Of a stretch of DNA of 64,000 nucleotides, positions 33,339 to 43,988 are shown one piece after another. Source of the stretch: Meconema thalassinum (taxonomy: Eukaryota; Arthropoda; Insecta; Orthoptera; Tettigoniidae); contig OX336393.1 in assembly GCA_946902985.2 (NCBI GenBank), forward strand, positions 51,829,265 through 51,893,264, written 5' to 3'. The notes beneath the pieces are model-generated. The model worked only from the letters and a program-made list of their open reading frames with translations, searched no databases and was not told where the DNA came from. Position numbers and translations under genes: made by a program. Position 1 is the stretch's first letter; every line of letters starts with the position of its first letter.

Positions 33339-33792
33339 CAGTCTTGTAGATTAATAAAAATATACTTAGAAGAATAAATAAATGTAAACAATGGAATGAG
33401 TAAAATTGAATGTGATGAAATATTTGAATATGGCGGTTTCTTCGAGATCTGTCATTATTATTTCGAATAACAGTTCTGCGTGTATCGTTTGCCTTTGTCA
33501 CGTTTCTCTACCTGCGAAGTAGGCACAGCTGCTCTAGCACAAAGGATTTGTGGGTATTCCAGAATGGGTGGAAGAGATACATACCACGTCATTCCCAAGG
33601 GATGCCTGTTCGAAGTAGCATTTGACCGTTGGTTTCCCGAGAAGCAGATAGTTTCTTGGCATGGTGGGTGATTTTTTTTTTCTAACATACGATCAAGAAG
33701 ATCATAATGTCGGGCGTGGAGGACGACAGTCCGCCTGATGATGATTTATATATTTCAATCACATTAGTAGTACAGCATATGAATTGAAAGAA

Positions 33793-34060
33793 AAAAAATA
33801 GCACCCGAAGTGAGACTCGAACTAGCATACCGGCGATTACTGGGCCCGAACGTTACCGGGTGAGCCACGCGTCCTGCTGAAACTCGGTAACATCTTTACT
33901 GGATATGAAGCGCTCGGGAAGCTTCGAAGTCGATTTTCTCAAGAAATTATGAATATGGCATTGAACGGCTTTGGGAAATTGTTGTTCGAGGTCTGAACTT
34001 TACATACCCGAAGCGGGGAAAATTACAAAAAATCCGATTGCCGTAGGGTCCCCTTGTAAG
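33793..34060 (-). mobile_element. tRNA-like repeat, right member of an inverted pair
   Basis: Reverse complement of 22190-22456 with roughly 25 differences by eye. B-box-like and A-box-like segments and the T run (seen here as AAAAAAAATAG) are conserved. T-stem pairing is poor, so it is not a functional tRNA gene. Confidence 0.75.
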
Positions 34061-34582
34061 TCTACCTGTACATTTTGAGAAAGAGATTTTTCACTTTTCC
34101 ATTCTCTGACTCGTCGAATTGACGGGTTGGGTCAAGTTTTAAGATCTGCGAACGGAGTGGCAGATAATGGTCGGGTCAAAAAGTCTGAAATGAACTCCGC
34201 GACATCCGCTTCTACCGAAGCAATGACATGATTGAATTTTGTGGTTCCACTTTTTATACCTAAGTTCGTGTATGATTTAACTTGAGAGAGCCATACCGAT
34301 ACACTCGGTGAGTTTTTAATATATTTAAATATTAGAAGCCATTTTTCAGTGTGGCCAAAGTAATCATCAGTAAAATTGCTTTTCAGTCGGTGGACACGAG
34401 TGCACCCAATTAGTTTGGGTAGGGAGTAGCGATTAATTTCCTAGTGCCTGAAATGAATACATGAATTATGTTCCAATTGGATGATGACTGCTTCTCCCCG
34501 CTCAATCTGATTGCGTACAGAAGTGTCGACCAACTGTTATGCAATATAGTCTACATATCCCAGGACGTATCCGTGCTCGTTA
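34061..34582. other. Unassigned
   Basis: TTTTCAGTCGGTGGACACGAGTGCACCCAAT (34381 on) resembles 4858-4890 and 45878-45910, suggesting a short shared repeat. Nothing else seen. Confidence 0.4.
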
Positions 34583-34870
34583 AATCGTGCACCATGGCCA
34601 CGCGGGCAGCTCCAGGAAGTCCGGAGATTGAAGGTTTGAATCCCGGCGCTGACAGTGGTTATTCCCCGGTTTCTACCCTCCCTCCAGACAAATACCGGGA
34701 TAATACCTTACTTAAGGCCACAAGCGCCTCATTCCCAATCTTCACCTGAATTACAAATACACACACTAGGACAGACAACACAGAGACACAGGTTATCAGA
34801 CAAATTGTACACACACCCAAGTACACGGGGTTACATGACCATGATGACATAAAGCCTCTAAGCAATCAAC
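34583..34870 (+). mobile_element. tRNA-headed SINE, near full length
   Basis: Head ATGGCCACGCGGGCAGCTCC with GGTTTGAATCCCGGCGC, CA-rich middle (ACACACACTAGGACAGACAA) and tail CAAGTACACGGGGTTACATG. It gives the order of modules found separately at 4121, 4299, 11385 and 12012. Confidence 0.75.
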
Positions 34871-35053
34871 AACTAAACTAAGCACGGTTGATAGAGATTA
34901 AGCTAGAGCAACAATAAGAACAACGTTGGACATACAAGGCTCTTCAAGTGAAAGTTCCGGAACAATCAGAGCGCATTAGTTCATCAGCGGTTAAGTTCTC
35001 GCCTGCTGTACTCAAGATTGCACGATGGAATCCTGGCGCAGTGAGTTGGCATT

Positions 35054-35813
35054 TCCCCCAAGGGGCTCACATCTAGTGAGACGTGGGGTTGGCGACCACG
35101 GGACCCCAACTGAGTCCGGCATTGCTTCCAATTACTTGTGCCGGGCTCCTCTCTGTTCTCTTTCCTGTCGGCCTCCTTTGGTCAACTCTTGTTCTCTTCC
35201 TACCCCGACGGTATTAGGGTATCCGAGGCCTAGAGAGTCTCTTCCTTTCCCGCCTTAATTGACCCTTCTCTCATCTTTCCTGATGTCGCATTCTTCTAGG
35301 GATCAGCCTTCTTTTTCTTTTCATTATAGTTCCTCTTCTTTCTCCTTAAGATTCCCGCCCTTTTTATTAATTAGCTCCCCGTGTCTCTAAATTACATTTT
35401 GTGAGTTCTTTTTCCTTTTTTTTTTCTCAACTCAACCACATTTTGTAAGTATTTTCAATCTACATTGCATTTTGTCAGTACAGTATTTTGAATCGCGGGC
35501 TTCCACATATTGTGAATATTTTGAATCTACCTTACATTTTGTAAGCATTTTCAAATTCAATTGCATTCTGTAAGTATTTTGAAGCTAAACTACATTTTGT
35601 GCGTATTTTTCAATCTAAATTCCTTTTGTAAGTATTTCCACTTCACATTTTGTGAGTCGTTTCAATCTAAGTTCCATTTTGTAAGTATTTTCAGTGTAAC
35701 TTAATTTTCGTTATGGTTTCCATTTCATTGTCATTTTCGTTATCACCCAAACCATTAGGGGCCGATAACCTAGATGTTAGGCCCCTTAAAACAACTATCA
35801 TCTTCATCATTAT
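35054..35813 (+). mobile_element. Long SINE-like element, tandem-repeat variant, copy 4
   Basis: First half as in copies 1-3 (AGGGGCTCACATCTAGTGAG). The second half is replaced from about 35395 by a degenerate ~25-30-bp tandem repeat of the type ATTTTGTAAGTATTTTCAATCT. Tail: GGGGCCGATAACCTAGATGT. Flanks GAGTTGGCATT (35043-35053) and GAGTTGGCAAT (35814-35824) form a target duplication with one mismatch. Confidence 0.85.
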
Positions 35814-35898
35814 GAGTTGGCAATTGAGGGTGCGTAAATGCGAGGGAGCCGTGCCGGTAGACTTACTGGCACGTTAATGATCCCCTTCGGGACAATAT

Positions 35899-36540
35899 TG
35901 TTACGAATGCTAGACAGCTTCGTCGCCCCGCGCGTGACTCTGGCCGCCCCAGGCTATCCTGACTGTGCGTTACCAGCGATTTGCGCAACATTGAAGACAG
36001 GCAGTACAAAATACAAAATAGACCGTGAACCCTGGTCAATTCTGGAAACATCCATCGAGTCACCAGCCTCGCTATATAAAGCGGCCTCACCAGCGAGGGA
36101 CGAACAGTGTTTTTGAGCGAGTGCGACAATAGTTGGTGACGTGACGTGCGAAATTACGAGGCTATTGCAGTGCGGTGAAGTGCTGTGTGGATTGCGAAAC
36201 GCAGTGGACAGTTTTCCTAGCCTGCGGACGGCGAGACAGTGTACATTCAGAACAAGTGAGTGTGCTTGTTTACTTGAGGGAGAGTGCCGTTTCTTTTAGT
36301 CGAGGACACCGGACTCATTCGTGAGAAGATTAACTGCAAGGCCGAGTGAAAAGAAGGTGAGTGAACTCCATAAGGGAGGAAGCTGACTGAGACTGCCCAT
36401 TGGTTTCCAAGTGTTTATGGTGTACTGTAACTTATTTCTGACCTGCAATAAACCTAACATTCCTTTAAAGTAACAATTGTGTTGTGCTTTACCCATCGTA
36501 ATCCAGTTAACAAACTTGCCACTAGGGGTAACACGTAACA
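35899..36540 (+). mobile_element. Solo LTR, 642 bp
   Basis: Termini TGTTACG and CGTAACA are perfect inverted repeats, flanked by ATAT at 35895-35898 and 36541-36544. TATA box GCTATATAAAG lies at 36071-36081 and poly(A) signal AATAAA at 36447-36452. These match U3-R-U5 layout. The family is distinct from the 22-33 kb element. No internal region is present, so it arose by LTR-LTR recombination or is what remains of an element. Confidence 0.88.
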
Positions 36541-36544
36541 ATAT

Positions 36545-37130
36545 TATGGCACCCCGATGTCTCTAAAAGCCTCAGAATATAAAAGGGACGTCCACAGTTT
36601 ATTCTCTGGATGCGGTGACCCAACTAAACATTGAATGTTTCTGTGTTGCGAACCACGACGCGTTCTGTTCGGAGTGACAACATTCGCGGAATGCAATATA
36701 GCTTTATAACATGCCTCTTAAACACAAGGCTACAACACCAATTGAAAACCAATATGACCACTTGACAACTCGACCACAGCGGAGTTAGGCTGTTGTGAAG
36801 TTTACCCTCCGGTCATCGAGTTTCAGTTGAACAGCATTCCAGCGGATTTAATTGAATGTGATCTGAAGTGTAATTAGCTGGCATTGTCAGGGCCAAGGGA
36901 GGGGCCCGTCAGTGTCAACCACACCTCCATTCATAACTTCGTTTCGTTTAGGGCCCTGATGTTCGCAGAGAAGCACCAGCTTCCACCGCTAAATAGCGTC
37001 TTTTATTCGTTTGATAAAAATTTCCGACTGTTTTCAAGCTGGTGGTGATTTTTATTATTATTTGAGAACCTTACACACTGTGGGCATCATCTCCGTGTAC
37101 TTGGAGTGTGAGTTCATTTTGTCTGAGACC
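36545..37130. other. Unassigned flank of the solo LTR
   Basis: No ORF or repeat partner seen. GGCACGTTAATGATCCCCTT before the LTR and ATGGCACCCCGATG after it are contiguous target sequence. Confidence 0.4.
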
Positions 37131-37134
37131 CTAT

Positions 37135-37415
37135 AATTCTGTGCTGGCTGTTATTTATTATTTATATGTTTGTTTATTCGTTTATTTATTTGTTTATAAA
37201 TTTGTTAATTTATTTTTATTTGTTTATTTATTTATTTATTTATATATATATATATTTGTTTATTTCTTTATTTGTTTACTTGTTTATTTACTTACTTGTT
37301 TATTTGTTTATTTATATGGCCTATTTGTTTATTTGTTTAATCATTTGTTTTTTATTTATTTATTTCTTTGTTAATTTCTTTCTTGTTTTTTTTATTTGTT
37401 TATTTGCACACAACA
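37135..37415. repeat. TTTA/TTTG-rich low-complexity tract
   Basis: Almost pure (TTTATTTG)-type repeats with a short (TA)n at 37240. Open frames here (Phe/Leu/Tyr/Ile-rich) are artefacts of T-rich sequence. Confidence 0.9.
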
Positions 37416-37884
37416 GGATTTATATCCCAATTACAGTGGCATAAAGATTACACAGTATGTTATACTAACTTAAATTAAACAGTATCTAAATAAAAGTAGA
37501 GGTGAACAATGTGAAATTAAAACAGTCTAATACCAGGTTGCCTAGGTAGAATGACACAGTGGTAAGAATTCATGATTTACAATTTGCAACGTTTGAAATA
37601 TTATTTCTAGAGAGTGGTTATAAATTCCATCAAAAAAACTGTTAAGGTAGTACTAAAATGTATGACATTATTTCCTCGATCAACATTGTTGAAGATATAT
37701 AGTCTCTTTATCGGTGAATGTTTGTGGGCAGATGTCATGGTCCATCTAATTTCAAATGTGATATTGTTTCTTGAATTGATGCGTGGTACACGGAACTTTA
37801 AGAGAGAGAGGATTTTGGAATCATCAATATTGAATCGTCTATAATTATGAAAAGGAATCTCTTAGCATTTATTTTTCATTGTAA
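37416..37884. other. Unassigned
   Basis: AT-rich; a weak LINE-like word (GECLWADVMVHLIS) is not enough to call. No repeats recognised. Confidence 0.35.
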
Positions 37885-38085
37885 TTATTAGGGTCAGGGA
37901 TGGGGTAGAAGCCCCTGGAGTTGAAAAAATATTTTATCCCGGCATTTTCCTGGCGGAGTGTGGGGGAAATCACGGGAAAACCGCATCAGAATAGCCACTG
38001 TCAGCGCCGTGGTTCAAAGCTCCGATCTCCGGGCTTGGTGCAGCAATCCACCGCGGTCATGGTGGTGCGCACACGGCTATAACGA
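37885..38085 (-). mobile_element. tRNA-headed SINE, degraded
   Basis: Minus strand: CCGGAGATCGGAGCTTTGAACC (B-box region), GGTTTTCCCGTGATTTCCCC and ATGCCGGGATAAAAT mirror the SINE modules at 33109 and 54165. Confidence 0.6.
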
Positions 38086-38111
38086 GGCGTAACATCGAGA
38101 TTATCTGCATT

Positions 38112-39020
38112 AGGACTAGGGGCTTATATCCTCGATGTTCTGATAACAACAATCGCCAGTACTTGACTGTCGAGTTGACGTTTGCCTATCCGAGGCTCGA
38201 CAGCGACCTTCCTGTGTGTCTTTATATTGGGGGCTGATGACCTCGATGATCTCATAACAACAATCGCCACGACTTGACTCTCGAACTGACGTTTGCCTAT
38301 CCGAGGCTCGACAGCGACCTTCCTGTGTGTCTTTATATTGGGGGCTGATGACCTCGATGATCTCATAACAACAATCGCCACGACTTGACTCTCGAACTGA
38401 CGTTTGCCTATCCGAGGCTCGATAGCGACCTTCCTGTGTGTCTTTATACTGGGGGCTGATGACCTCGATGTTCTGATAACAACAATCGCCAGGACTTGAC
38501 TGTGGAGTTGACGTTTGCCTATCCGAGGCTCGACAGCGACCTTCCTGTGTGTCTTTATACTGGGGGCTGATATCCTCGATGTTCTGATAACAACAATCGC
38601 CACTACTTGACTGTGGAGTTGACGTTTGCCTATCCGAGGCTCGACAGCGACCTTCCTGTGTCTCTTTATATTGGGGGCTGATGACCTCGATGTTCTCATA
38701 ACAACAATCGCCAGGACTTGACTGTCGAACTGACGTTTGCCTATCCGAGGCTCGACAGCGACCTTCCTGTGTGTCTTTATATTGGGGGCTGATGACCACG
38801 ATGATCTCATAACAACAATCGCCACGACTTGACTCTCGAACTGACGTTTGCCTATCCGAGTATCGACAGCGACCTTCCTGTGTGTCTTTATACTGGGGGC
38901 TGATGATCTCGATGTTCTGATAACAACAATCGCCACTACTTGACTGTCGAGTTGACGCTTGCCTATCCGAGGCTCGACAGCGACCTTCCTGTGTGTGTTT
39001 CTACTGGGGGCAGATGACCT
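38112..39020. repeat. 111-bp minisatellite, 8 units
   Basis: The word TTTGCCTATC sits at 38181, 38292, 38403, 38514, 38625, 38736 and 38847, and a one-base variant at 38958: exactly 111 apart, no indels. 111 is 37 codons, so two minus-strand frames stay open: one of 341 codons (38124-39149, unit RKVAVEPRIGKRQ ... SQVVAIVV) and one of 227 codons (38116-38799, unit DCCYENIEVISPQYKDTQEG). Differences between units change residues in both frames, which argues against protein constraint. I treat it as a minisatellite, not a gene. Confidence 0.9.
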
Positions 39021-39710
39021 ATTGTTCTCATGTATGAGCATCCTTGCGATGCGGAACCAGCCGCGACACATGCTGCGTGTTGCGACCAGGAATCCACTTG
39101 TACATTCCTCTCTGTTTGAGTGTGAAACATTATACAGACCAGATTCCACTGCAGTCTTCTACACTCGACACCTACCACCATAGCCGTACGCACCTTCAAA
39201 TAGTGTAGTTCAGATCCTGTCCTAAGTTCGTCTGCATCAATGAATTCGGTCAAGAACCATTATAGGTTTTATAGCTTCTTTAAGAAGAGCTTGTTTATCC
39301 AGGATTATCCTCCAATATTACGTCAGCAATACATTGGTTCAACGTCCCTACGAACGTTTACTCACATACACAAGGATATTCAGCAAAAGGAGCCAACTCA
39401 AATATCTCTGTCCACAGTGTCATCTTCTGTTATATTATTTCTTTCTAAATCTTTCTTTATCTCTTGAATCCACATTGCCTTCTCTTCCAAAGGTCCTTGA
39501 ATATCCTTTTTGTTAATCTAAAACCACCCATTCTGTAAATATATCCAAAAAATATAAATCTCCTTTTTCATATCGTTTCCGTTTTGCTTTCTATAGTCCT
39601 GTATATTTCATCATTAGATCTTAATTTCCATACATTTTTGTTTTCACTGGGCCTAGGATTTTTCCCATAATTCTCCTTTATGGTACTTAAGTTTGTCTAA
39701 TTTATAATTT
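39021..39710. other. Unassigned
   Basis: Minus-strand frame 38963-39253 (EFIDADELRTGSELHYLKV) extends out of the minisatellite but has no recognised domain. The rest is T-rich. Confidence 0.4.
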
Positions 39711-40546
39711 AACTAGCAACCCGCCCCGGTTTCGTCCGGAACAGTTACGAATACATTACGTGATAAGAGATTCTTTTTCAATGTCAATGAACTACGAACT
39801 ATATCCGTTCTACGTCTCGGCATGATGGTTTAAAATCACTGACTGGACTGGACTAATAATTATATTATCATGGAGATGCATGTGCAACGAATTCTTGTCA
39901 GACGTAGGCTAATTTAAGAATGGCGAGGTGCATGAAACACAAATCCCCCTTCCGTCCAATCTTAACTTGACTGTGTATATTGCGGAGCGAAAAGTTCACA
40001 GGCGAAATTTAAAAAAGCCGAGTTGCACTTCCAGGGAAACTCCAAACACAACCACTCCACTCGGACAGTTTGCTGCTGGATGTATCTGGGGTAACAGGCT
40101 CGGCCGCTAGATTGGCTGTAACTGGGATGATAGGCACGTCCCTAACTATCTCGTAAACTGTCGCCTCAGTAATTGGATGGAGATCGTTCGAAGAAATGAA
40201 AATGAAAAAACACTTATACCGGGCGATGTATTGAAGATAGAGATATGCTGTCTTTGTAGAACTTTTCATGCTGAACAGTTCTTACACGCATACTCTAGAC
40301 ATTTTTAACGGTTTGCCCAGCATAAACTTAAAAAGCGTACGGACGCTCTGTTATTTTTTCGACGTTTTCACTGAAATGTTTACTGCTTGGCTTTCTTTGA
40401 TCATAAATAAATTATTTTTTACAGAAAGCTTTCTCGAGATATCCTTTACAGAATGGCGAAAACCGCATCAAAATCCATCCTGTGGTTCTGGAGATTACCC
40501 GTGACATCCAAGAATCTGGAACTTTGTTTTATACTAAGTAGAGATA
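39711..40546 (+). mobile_element. ACTAGCAACCCG repeat, copy 2
   Basis: Starts AACTAGCAACCCGCCCCGG and ends TTTTATACTAAGTAGAGA, co-linear with 1840-2640 with small indels. No coding potential. Confidence 0.75.
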
Positions 40547-40911
40547 GGCCTACTGGGCATTCCTTCGCATATATGCATTCTGGTTTTACCATTGTAGTAC
40601 AGTGCCCTATTTTAAGTTTGGATTATTATTACTTTGTGATTAATACTGAACATGATTCATGGAGTCGAGCTTTGCCAGTCGATAGTTGACTTTCTCTTCC
40701 CTGTTCCTTACATGGAGTGAAGGAATGTTATGTTATCAGTGATGATGCTGACCCCGGCGTTATTAGTTCAAACACTAAATCAATATCTCCAAGGCCAAGG
40801 GGGCGTGTGTCAGTGTGACACTGCACCAGGCAACCTACTTAGCACAAGTAGTGGGTGATCCTGGACATTCCATATTCCAGCCTGGATCTTAGTTGAATAT
40901 TGTTACCTCTC

Positions 40912-41240
40912 CTCTTCTACTTCTTGGTTCGTTGAGACCCCTTGGACCACGTGGTTCCTAACTCTGGCGAGCTTTCCTCTTAGCCCAGTATTCCTTCATC
41001 TTTGCGCTATGGATTGCGTTCCTTTCCTGAGTCTCGTGTTGTCCATTCTGAACATGTGACGGTAGAATAGGCTGTTCCAGCCGAGCTGCTCGCCAGTGAG
41101 AAATGGAGTACTCGCCGCCTTGGCGTGAGTAAACCTGCAACATGCAATACAGCTCTGCTGTGGGGGCTGCCGCCACTGGGCGGTGGATACTTCAAGACTG
41201 GCGCGAAAGTGCATGGACTTGTGTTATGACCTTTACCCAG
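40912..41240 (-). pseudogene. LINE 3' terminus (MKEYWAKRK), copy 2
   Basis: Minus strand encodes a C-terminus ending AKMKEYWAKRKARQS, followed by GGAACCACGTGGTCCAAGGGG, CTCAACGAACC and a GAA-rich tail. Upstream codons (FYRHMFRMDNTRLRK) are in another frame, so it is broken. Same 3' UTR as 5062-5165. Confidence 0.6.
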
Positions 41241-41640
41241 TGACGTATTGGCTATCACCCCCGGTCCCTCTCCAACCTTGCTCCGAGCATCACTGTCGAG
41301 TACTCGCGTGTACGCATACTCAAACTCGTGGATTTGGAACAGCCGGCCGTAGAAGATAGTCTCCTCTTTATTTCTACCTCTCTACAATATAGTGAATGGC
41401 ACAGTTAGAACATGTATAGGCATTATTTCAGTGTTTTCTTAGTAGATTGAGGGTACATGTTGTTTTTGCAGTAGGTCCACACGTGTTGATACACAGATAA
41501 TCACACTAAACAAGTAAACTTGAAGCTCAAAAGTCACTGACATTATCATAACAAAATATCACATAATACAGTTCTAACAAACCTGTATCTAAAATAGTGT
41601 GGAATTTTATTTTAACCGACATATTCGTAGATATGGATTG
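41241..41640. other. Unassigned
   Basis: No ORF, repeat pair or RNA recognised. Confidence 0.35.
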
Positions 41641-42085
41641 GTGGCTTCGATGGAGTAGTTGGTAGAATGCTGAACTGCTCTGCCCAAGAGCGTGGGCTCA
41701 AACCCGGCCTAAGTCGTCGGATTTTTATCCGAGCGTTAAAATCATTGAGTATGCCTTCCTTCCGACATGAAGTAAAGCTGGTGGGCCCATGTCATAGGTT
41801 TATGGCATGTAAAAGAAACTACCACTACAGTTGATAGTGTGTTGCTAAATTTGTAGGTTAATTGGTAAGAAAGGCTCTATCAAGTTCCAACGTTCGCTGC
41901 TAGGTGTCAGTGGCATCTGCTAGCCAAAGTCGGAACTACTTGGAATTGAACATTTATTCATCTTCATTCATTTAATCTCCTCTCGTGAGGTTGGCGTCAG
42001 AAAGGGCATCCAGCCGTAGAAACCACCAGCAACGTGGATTTTCATCGCATCTCATCCCCGACCTCGTTGGAAATGGATTTAACCC
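41641..42085 (+). mobile_element. Modular SINE
   Basis: tRNA-like head (CTTCGATGGAGTAGTTGG, GGGCTCAAACCCGG). The middle (CCCATGTCATAGGTTTATGG to TCGGAACTACTTGGAATTGA) is shared with 52015-52200, and the 3' module (GAGGTTGGCGTCAGAAAGGG to CATCTCATCCCCGACC) with the SINE at 8335-8701. It is a chimera of modules otherwise found in different SINEs. Confidence 0.75.
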
Positions 42086-42600
42086 TTTATAGGGCAGAAT
42101 ATTGAGGACACGGTATTTTGTTTGTATTTTTTAAAATGTAATTTTGATTATTTTAGCCTAATATTGATTATTATTAATTTTAATTTGTGTTTACTTTAAC
42201 ATCTTAATTTTCATATTGTTTTTATAATTATTAATAATTTTAATTTTATACGCTTATTCTTTTAATTTTTACACGCATATTTATTTTAATTCTAATTTTT
42301 AAAGTCATATTGTTTTAATTTTTAATTTTAATTGTTTTTATTTAAAAATAATACAGTTTTTTTAATCACTTTAGGTCAAGAAGGTAATGAGATAATAGTT
42401 GGTTTTTGGAAATATTAACACTTCAAAAGAGAAAACATGGCTGGAAAATTCAGCATGTTTGACAATATAAATTGTCCTCATAATAGGTGGTTAACACACA
42501 GACCACTAAACTATAAAGGGTTTATAAGAGGTAGACATAGAATTAGTGGATCAGGATTAATAGCCTAAGTGTAAAGGATCCGATGATTATCACTTGACGA
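42086..42600. other. AT-rich unassigned DNA
   Basis: TAATTTTAATT-rich simple sequence at 42110-42360, nothing else seen. Confidence 0.45.
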
Positions 42601-42603
42601 TCA

Positions 42604-43900
42604 TCATCTTCATTTCCCCTTTTCCAGTTGACACTGGGTGGGGGCAAATATAGTTCGTCTCCACTTTGTTCTGTCTTTCCACCATTCCTTTTCCGACACG
42701 GTGTTCCAATCCAGGTTCCGTTTTCTAATACTATTCTCTACAGAGTCCATCCAACGCATTCTTGGTCTTCCTCGTCCTCTCTTCCCTGTCATCCGTCGTT
42801 CCAGTGCTCGTCTTGGTAGCCCTACTTCATTCATCCGTTTGACATGACCAAACCATCTCAATCTGTTTTGCTCCAGTTTGTCATTTAATTTCTGTACTCC
42901 CAGTTCTTTCCGTATATCTGTCCCTCCTCGTTTTCTGGACCATACTTCTCAGGAATCTCATCTCAGCTGCTTGTACTCTGCTCTCATCCCTCTTAGTCAT
43001 TGTCCAAGTTTCTGCTGCATATGTCATTATAGGAACATAATATACTTTGTACATAACTTCTTTAGCCTTATTTGGTATATCCTTGTTCCATACTAGTCCC
43101 CGTACCTGTTGGTAGAAAGCGCTCCCGAGTTGTATTCTTCTGCTAATTTCCAAATCTAGTCTTCCACATTCAGTCAGTGCACTTCCCAAGTTTTGAAGTC
43201 TTTCACCACTTCCAATTCCTTATCCCTGACTTTGATTACTCCTTTTCCTTCTTTCTTATCTCTACTCATCACCACTGTTTTACTCTCCTCCATATTTATC
43301 TTCAAACCCCATTGCTCAATCTTTTCATTTATTAAGTGTAACTGTTCTTGTAAGCCTCCGTGGCTTAGGCGGCAGCACGCCGGCCTCTCACCGCTGGGTC
43401 CGTGGTTCAAATTCCGGTCACTCCATGTGAGATCTGTGCTGGACAAAACGGAGGCGGACAGGTTTTTCTCCGGGTACTCCGGTTTTCCCTGTCAAAAATT
43501 TAATTCCAGCAACACTCTCCACTATCATTTCATTTCATCTGTCATTCATTTAATCATTGCCCCGGAGGAGTGCGTCAGGCCTCGGCAGCCGGCACAGTCC
43601 ATATCCTCGCCGCTAGATAGGGGCTTCATTCATTCCATTCCTGACCCAGTCGGAGACTGGAAGCAGGCTGTGGATTTTCATTTTCAACCTCCATCTCATC
43701 CTCGCCCCAGATCACAACGCCGTCTGCAAACAACATTACCTTCATCTTTGCCCTACTATAATCTTTCCTTGTTGCCTTCATGATGTCATCCGTCAACATT
43801 GCGAACAATAATGGTGACAACACACTTCCTTGCTTTAGTCCAGTGTCAATTTTAAACCATGCGAGTGTATTTCATATAATTTTCTTTCACCTATAGGAAA
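42604..43900 (-). pseudogene. 5'-truncated LINE RT with inserted SINE
   Basis: Minus strand: RT palm (TGLKQGSVLSPLLF, then MLFADGVVIWGED), thumb (INEKIEQWGLKINMEESKTV), YAAETWTM and the tail MRWFGHVKRMNE with GKRGRGRPRMRWMDSVENS and EWWKDRTKW. In active LINEs the palm motif is FADD; here it is FADG, so the second catalytic Asp is lost. Frame breaks at about 43190 and 42880 confirm decay. A SINE at 43349-43690 splits the palm from the thumb. The 3' end lies near an ATC-rich stretch at 42600. Confidence 0.85.
43349..43690 (+). mobile_element. tRNA-headed SINE family 4 inside LINE
   Basis: Head GCCTCCGTGGCTTAGGCGGC with GTGGTTCAAATTCCGGTCAC, then GGGTACTCCGGTTTTCCC, GCACAGTCCATATCCTCGCC and TGTGGATTTTCATTTTCA. 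It separates LINE codons EDEMEV and QEQLH. No clear target duplication. Confidence 0.85.
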
Positions 43901-43988
43901 TAACACCCATTATAATTTGAACACAATCGTGTTGACCAATTGAAAATAATTTTAATTGTATATACTATGGCAACACTGATAAAGCTCT

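Noticed and set aside
37108..37444. Hydrophobic Phe/Leu/Tyr-rich membrane protein frames
   Set aside because: Encoded by TTTATTTG simple sequence.
38124..39149. 341-codon repeat protein
   Set aside because: Openness follows from a 111-bp (37-codon) period; unit differences are not biased to synonymous sites, and a second frame is equally open.
43349..43373. Target duplication around the SINE in the LINE
   Set aside because: Left and right flanks (CTGTTCTTG and AACCTCCATC) do not match, so none is claimed.
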